Below, piece after piece: positions 58,801 to 64,000 of a DNA stretch of 64,000 bases (its first letter is position 1; every line of letters starts with the position of its first letter). The position numbers and the translations under genes are program-made. This stretch comes from Euryodendron excelsum (Eukaryota; Streptophyta; Magnoliopsida; Ericales; Pentaphylacaceae). The stretch spans positions 17,420,001 to 17,484,000 of the forward strand of contig CM065392.1 in the NCBI GenBank assembly GCA_033060915.1, read 5' to 3'. The notes under the pieces are model-generated. The model ran no database searches, was not told where the DNA came from, and worked only from the letters and a program-made list of their open reading frames with translations.

Positions 58801-60831
58801 CGGGAATCCCCTTGTTTCAAGCATGCAAAGAAAGGGCGGGAAAGAGATGGGGGATTAAAATAGAGAAAACCCAAGTGGGTTGGAGAGAGAAGAGAGAGGG
58901 GGGAAGTGCGGAAATTTAAATAGAAAGCCTACCTTGTTTCTTGTTTATTTTGCGCGCCGTGCAGTCTTCGGTCTTCGGTCTTTGGTCTTCGTCTTGATCT
59001 TCTTCTTCAGTCTTCAAGGGTTGTCTTCAAGCTTTGTATGGCAGCTCTTCAAGTCTTGAGAGAGTGGTTGAAGGCTAGTGTATGAGTGTATAGGGGTGTG
59101 CATGAGTGTGTAGGAGGCTAGGGTTTGTGTATAGTGGCTAGGGTTTGGAAAACCTAAGGAGGCTAGGGTTTTTGGAGGTGCTCGAGCTTTGTGTATCGAA
59201 TTGTGTGATTTCTAGGTTAAGTTTGCAGACCCCTTTCATGTTGAATGAGGCTCTGTATTTATAGAGGGAAGACAAACCTGGCGCCTGTTGCAGTGGCGCC
59301 AGGCCAAATTCTACACTAGCGCCACTAGGAGTGGCGTCAGGCCATTTTTTGGCTTAGCGCCACTACCAGTGGCGCCAGCCATTTAGGAAACAATTAAGGT
59401 CGGCAAGCAACGTATCTTTAACTAGATTTGGGCGCCTGTACTAGTGACTACCATGTAAACTTTAGCCTGGCTTCACTAGGAGTGACTCCGGAAAGTCCGG
59501 GAATGATTTGAAGGAGCCGGGAGTGACCCGGAAGGCCGGAAAGGAGCAGGAACACTTAAAATAGTGTCCTGGAGGTATTTGACTTGAAAAGTGAGGATAA
59601 GATGTGTCGGAAAGGTTGACCGAGCCTTTAGGGGCAAAACGGTCAACTGGATCGGAAAACTGCCGGGACATACTCAAACTGTCCCAGAAGAAGACTTGGG
59701 ATCTGGAAACATTATTTAGAATGTTCCTAGAGGTTTCTAGTTGGATTCCCAGAGCCGGCGTGGTCGGAAAAGGAGACCGGCCCACCAGGGGCAAAACGGT
59801 CATTTTGCACCGGGTTTGCCGGAACTGACTCGGAATGGTCCGGAAAGGTAAAGGAAGGTCGAGAACACTATAAAAAGTACTCTCGGGACATTACCGGTTT
59901 GATACCCGGAGCCGGTGTGGTCGAAAAAGGAGACCGGCCCTCCAGGGGCAAAACGGTCATTTTATACCGGGTTTGCCGGAACTGACTCGGAATGATCCAG
60001 AAAGGTAAAGGAAGGTCGAGAACACTATAAAAAGTATTCTCGGGACATTACCGGTTTGATACCCAGAGCCGGTGTGGTCGAAAAAGGAGACCGGCCCTCC
60101 AGAGGCAAAACGGTCATTTTGTACCGGGTTGGCCGGAACTAACTCAGAATGGTCCGGAAAGGTAAAGGAAGGTCGAGAACACTATAAAAAGTATTCTCGG
60201 GACATTACCGGTTTGATACCCAGAGCCGGTGTGGTTCCTGAGGCATCCGGATGCCTAGGGGCAAGATGGTCATCTTGACCGAAAAGTCTCGAAAAAGGTC
60301 CTAAGGGTAGTCTAGTCATTTTTCACCGAAGTGAGCTAACAAACATGGGTATTGACCTAGGTTTTGAGTGTTTCCGCCACTCGGACGGGGTTGAGTATTT
60401 CCGCTACTCGGACGGGGTTGACGATTTGTGAGTATTTCCGCTACTCTAACGGTTCTGTGAGTATTTCCGCTACTCTGACGGTTCTGTGAGTATTTTCGCT
60501 ACTCTGACGGTTTTGTGAGTGTTTCCGCCACTCTGACGGTTTTGTGAGTGTTTCCGCCACTCTGACGATTTTGTGAGAAGTTTTGCTACTCGAACCGTCT
60601 CGAGGAATAAACTGTCTCGAGAGAAGGATTGGAATTGGAATAAGAAAGGACAATGCCCCTAAGGGCATTTTGGTCATTTTGCCTCTATTTGGGCCTGACA
60701 GGCCTGCGAAGCGATGGAAAGACGGAATTTGGACTAGAGCATTGGTTTCGATTGGAATATGTCCATAATGACTTGAAAACAAGTCTGGACGGAGTGTAGA
60801 CTGCCGAGCGGTAAAAAATGGGGTGCTTACA
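55873..60831 (-). mobile_element. LTR K: complete LTR, left member of a double LTR
   Basis: 4959 bp, antisense, from TGTCGCGCCC to GGTGCTTACA at 60831. Landmarks: U5 end 55873-56340; G-poor stretch about 56700-58350; G-box 58725-58732; TATAAATA 59256-59263; GGCGCC palindromes 59279-59386; four units of the 145-bp repeat (about 59697-60235); 30-bp array 60365-60590. The next base starts another LTR in mid-sequence (L). AGACC follows K, but its left flank is CCCAC, so K alone has no matching duplication. Confidence 0.92.
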
Positions 60832-63164
60832 AGACCAAAAGGCCACTTTTAATATAACACTTTCCTAAAGCAACCCTAGCCATGGAAAGGCTAGAATCAA
60901 CCTAGAATTGTGGTTTTGAAAACAAGTTTTTGAAAAAGTGATTTTGATGCAATTTTGAAAACAAGTTTAAAAACGTTTTGAAAAACAACTTTGAAAACGG
61001 TTTTTGGAAGATGCAAGACTATGATATGCACAATGCAATTTGGGGTCGTGAACATAAAAGGTTAAGGCTTCACCACATAATCAAGGGGGCCGGACCCACG
61101 TGGTCTTTGGTTAGACTAGAAGAAAGCCCCCAACACGGTGACTCTCCTATAGTCCAATCCTACACATGGACCGGGAATCCCCTTGTTTCAAGCATGCAAA
61201 GAAAGGGCGGGAAAGAGATGGGGGATTAAAATAGAGAAAACCCGAGCGGGTTGGAGAGAGAAGAGAGAGGGGGGAAGTGCGGAAATTTAAATAGGGAGCC
61301 TACCTTGTTTCTTATTTGTTTTGCGCGCAGTGCAGTCTTCGGTCTTGATCTTCACCTCCAACCTTCAAGGATTGTCTTCAAGCTTTAGATGGCAGCTCTT
61401 CAAGTCTTGAAAGAATGCTTGGAGGCTAGTGTATGAGTGTATGGGGGAGTGTATGAGTGTATAGGAGGCTAGGGTTTGTGTATAGTGGCTAGGGTTTGGG
61501 AAAACCTAGGGAGGCTAGGGTTTTGGAGGTGCTCGAGCTCTGTATATCGTAATATAGGATTTTTAGGTTTAGTTTGCAGACCCTTTTTACATTGAACGAG
61601 GCTCTGTATTTATAGAGAGAAGACAAACCTGGCGCCTGTTGCAGTGGCGCTAGGCCAAATTATACACTGGCGCTAGGCCATTTTTTTGGCTTGGCGCCAG
61701 CCATTTGGGAAACAATTAAGATCGGCAAACAACGTATCTTTGACTAGATTTGGGCGCCTGTACTAGTGACTACCATGCAATTTTTAGCCTGGCTTCACTA
61801 GGAGTGACTCCTGAAAGTCTGGGAATGATTTGAAGGAGCCGAGAATGACCTGGAAGGCCGAAAAGGAGCAGGAATACTCAAAATAGTGTTCTGGAGGTAT
61901 TTGACTTGAAAAATGAAGATAAGGTGAGTCGGAAAGGTTGACCGAGCCTTTAGGGGCAAAACGGTCAATCGGACTAGGAAACTGCCGGGGCGAACCCGGA
62001 TTGTCCCAGAAAAAGACTTGGGATCTGGAAACATTATTTAGAATGTTCCCAGAGGTTGCCGGTTTGATTCCCAGGGCCGGCGTAGTCGGAAATGGAGACC
62101 GGCCCACCAGGGGCAAAACGGTCATTTTGTACCGGGTTTGCTGGAACTGACTCAGAATGGCCCGGAAAGGTAAAGGAAGGTCGAGAACACTATAAAAAGT
62201 ATTCTCGGGACATTACCGGTTTGATACCCAGAGCCGGTGTGGTCGAAGAAGGAGACCGGCCCTCCAGGGGCAAAACGGTCATCTTGTACCGGGTTGGCCG
62301 GAACTAACTCGGAATGGTCCGAAAAGGTGAGGGAAGGTTGAGAACACTATAAAAAGTATTCTCAGGAGGTTACCGTTTTGATACCCAGGGCCGGTGTGGT
62401 TCCTGGGGCATTCGGATGCTTAGGGACAAAATGGTCATCTTGACCGAAAAGTCTCGAAAAAGGACCTAAGGGTAGTCTGGTCATTTTTCACCGAAGAGAG
62501 CTAACAGACACTGGTGTTGACCTGGGTTTTGAGTGTTTCCGCCACTCTCACGGTGTGAGTATTTCCGCTACTCTAACGGTTTTGTGAGTATTTCCGCTAC
62601 TCTAACGGTTCTGTGAGTACTCCCGCTACTCTAATGGTTTTATGAGTAGTTTTGCTACTCGAACCGTCTCGAGGAATAAACTGTCTCGAGAGAGGGATTG
62701 GAAAGGGGTCTTATCGTCTCCGAAGAGACGTGCCTGGATTGGAACCGTCTCGAGGAATAAACTATCTCGAGAGAGGGATTGGAAAGGGGTCTTATCGTCT
62801 CCGAAGAGACGTGCCTGGGTTTCGAGTGTTTCCGCCACTCTAACGGTGTGAGTATTTCCGCTACTCTAACGGTTTGGTGAGTACTTCCGCTACTCTAACG
62901 GTTTTGTGAGTAGTTTCACTACTCGGACCGTCTCAAGGAATAAACTGTCTCGAGAGAGGGATTGGAATTGGAATAAGAAAGGACAATGCCCCTAAGGGCA
63001 TTTTGGTCATTTTGCCTCTATTTGGGCCTGACAGCCCCGCGAAGCGATGAAAAGACGGAATTTGGACTAGAGGATTGGTTTCGATTGGAATATGTCCATA
63101 ATGACTTGAAAACAAGTCTGGACGGAGTGTAGACTGCCGAGCGGTCAAAAATGGGGTGCTTACA
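60832..63164 (-). mobile_element. LTR L: partial LTR, right member of the double LTR
   Basis: 2333 bp of antisense LTR starting at the AGACCAAAAGGCCACTTT motif, which corresponds to about 58459 in K, and ending GGTGCTTACA at 63164, followed by CCCAC. It contains the conserved block (G-box 61096-61103), TATAAATA (61607-61614), 145-bp repeats (62030-62395), 30-bp units (62525-62660 and 62830-62920) and two 75-80-bp units (62665-62820). The U5 half is missing. Confidence 0.9.
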
Positions 63165-64000
63165 CCCACCACTCTACCCGTCCTCACCAACCCTTCGGCT
63201 GTAACAATTCATTTGCCCGTAAACCCAAGGATAACTCTTCTCACCATAACTCAAGCACCAATACCCAGTCTTCATAACGTCCCATGGAATTACCCACCTG
63301 ACAAGGGCATCGGAGAGCCCGTAACAGAAGTAGGGGGAATGACTCGATCAGGGCGCCTTTATACCTCTGTTGAAGTGGAAAGAAAAAGGAAGGGTAAGGA
63401 CAAAGAAGGAGAGTGCTCCAACCATCCAACAGATCAAGAGATGTCAGAATTCACCAAAGCTTTAGGAAAGGTCGATTACGATATCATGGAACAGCTTAGG
63501 AAATCCCCAGCCCATATTTCGATGTTGGGTTTACTGCTCACTTCTGAGGTGCACCGGAATGCTTTAATAAAGATCCTCAAGGATGCTCATGTGCCCGAGA
63601 GTTTCACGCCAGACAATCTACATGACATGGTCAGTCTCATTATGGCCCCAAATATCATCACTTTCTCTGATGACGAGATTCCGGCTGATGGAACAGGTCA
63701 TACTCGAGCTTTGCATATCAATGTAAGAATAAGAGGAAGAATGGTGGCCAAAGTACTGATAGATAATGGGTCGGCATTGAACGTGTGCCCGTATTCTACT
63801 CTGGAAAGGCTGGGAATGGACCAAACTTATTTGAAAAATAGTGGTATGATCATCCGTGCCTTTGATGGATCTCGGAGGGAAGTCATGGGAGAAATTGAAA
63901 TGCCTATTGAGATAGGACCAGTAACCTTCACGATTAAATTTCAAGTTTTACACATTTCGGCTGTCTATAACTTGCTGTTAGGAAGGCCTTGGATTCATTC
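63165..64000 (+). CDS. pro: Ogre/Tat aspartic protease region of element J (partial, open to window end)
   Basis: Open frame of 278 codons continuing past the window. The first part (TIHLPVNPRI near 63200) and VGGMTRSGRLY near 63330 match the spacer upstream of protease in the Ogre/Tat lineage. Then follow DYDIMEQLRKSPAHISMLGL (63477 on), the helical stretch before protease, and the retroviral-type aspartic protease with active site VLIDNGSALNV (Asp codon at 63762), the flap region IIRAFDGSRREVMGE (63850 on) and the closing LLLGRPWIH (63976 on). DNGS rather than DTG/DSG is usual in this lineage. The enzyme cuts the polyprotein during particle maturation. No stop is seen, but the upstream frame is separated from it by the 7.3-kb K/L insertion. 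Reverse transcriptase, RNase H and integrase would lie beyond the window. Confidence 0.88.

Larger units (their letters stand above)
49184..64000 (+). mobile_element. Element J: 5' half of an Ogre/Tat-type element, running off the window
   Basis: Sense order: 5' LTR (called I) 49184-54095, PBS 54098-54115, leader to 55492, an ORF fragment 55493-55872, the K/L insertion 55873-63164, and a protease-encoding region 63165-64000. The left flank is GTTAC; the right end is outside. No recognisable gag core is present between leader and protease. Confidence 0.9.

Noticed and set aside
55873..60831. LTR K considered as an ordinary solo LTR
   Set aside because: Its flanks are CCCAC on the left and AGACC on the right; the matching CCCAC lies after L, so K is part of a compound insertion.

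Overview
This window is plant nuclear DNA, almost certainly from a flowering plant with a large genome, and essentially all of it is LTR retrotransposon sequence. No ordinary host gene was found. The dominant family (called here the 5-kb-LTR family) has LTRs of about 4.5-5.4 kb, a primer-binding site of the tRNA-Arg type, a gag zinc knuckle of the CxYHxGxxGHxxxxC type and a protease with a DNGS active site. These are hallmarks of the Ty3/gypsy Ogre/Tat lineage. The species cannot be named from the sequence.

Layout, outermost to innermost. (1) The oldest layer is a decayed chromovirus-type reverse transcriptase fragment (48741-49183). (2) It is interrupted on its left by a + strand 5-kb-family LTR, E. 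Only the last parts of E lie in the window (34499-34523 and 48328-48740). (3) E carries two insertions. D is a Ty1/copia Sirevirus-like element (+ strand, 1-3860 and 33613-34498) with a broken envelope-like gene. F is a solo LTR (- strand, 34524-34929, 39637-39704, 44190-48322). (4) F is itself split by solo LTRs G (34930-39631) and H (39705-44184). (5) The 3' LTR of D is split by solo LTR C (+ strand, 3861-5673 and 30190-33607), C by solo LTR B (- strand, 5674-10005 and 29332-30184), and B by full-length element A (- strand, 10006-29326). (6) On its right the reverse transcriptase fragment is interrupted by element J (+ strand, 49184 to the window end), whose coding region is split by a double LTR, K/L (55873-63164, - strand). 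Seven insertions have both flanks in the window and show 5-bp target-site duplications; five match exactly and two differ only by transitions.

Element A is the most informative unit: 19.3 kb, two 5.3-kb LTRs, PBS, leader with a possible intron, a gag gene with three premature stops, no visible protease, reverse transcriptase, RNase H or integrase, then a gene on the opposite strand for a plant mobile domain (PMD) protein, then a polypurine tract. The antisense gene has its own exon-intron layout and a promoter-like region that resembles the LTR U3. Element J is the complement: it has a protease with an open frame to the window end but no recognisable gag.

Each LTR has the same internal plan in the sense direction: a U3 of about 1.6 kb with three tandem-repeat classes (about 30, 75-80 and 145 bp) and paired GGCGCC palindromes; a TATAAATA box; telo-box-like motifs; a conserved block of about 170 bp with a G-box; about 2 kb of G-poor low-complexity sequence; and a conserved 3' end. 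The 3' part of U5 and the leader carry an inverted repeat of about 55 bp that would fold around the PBS. All identities and counts were made by eye, without database searches.
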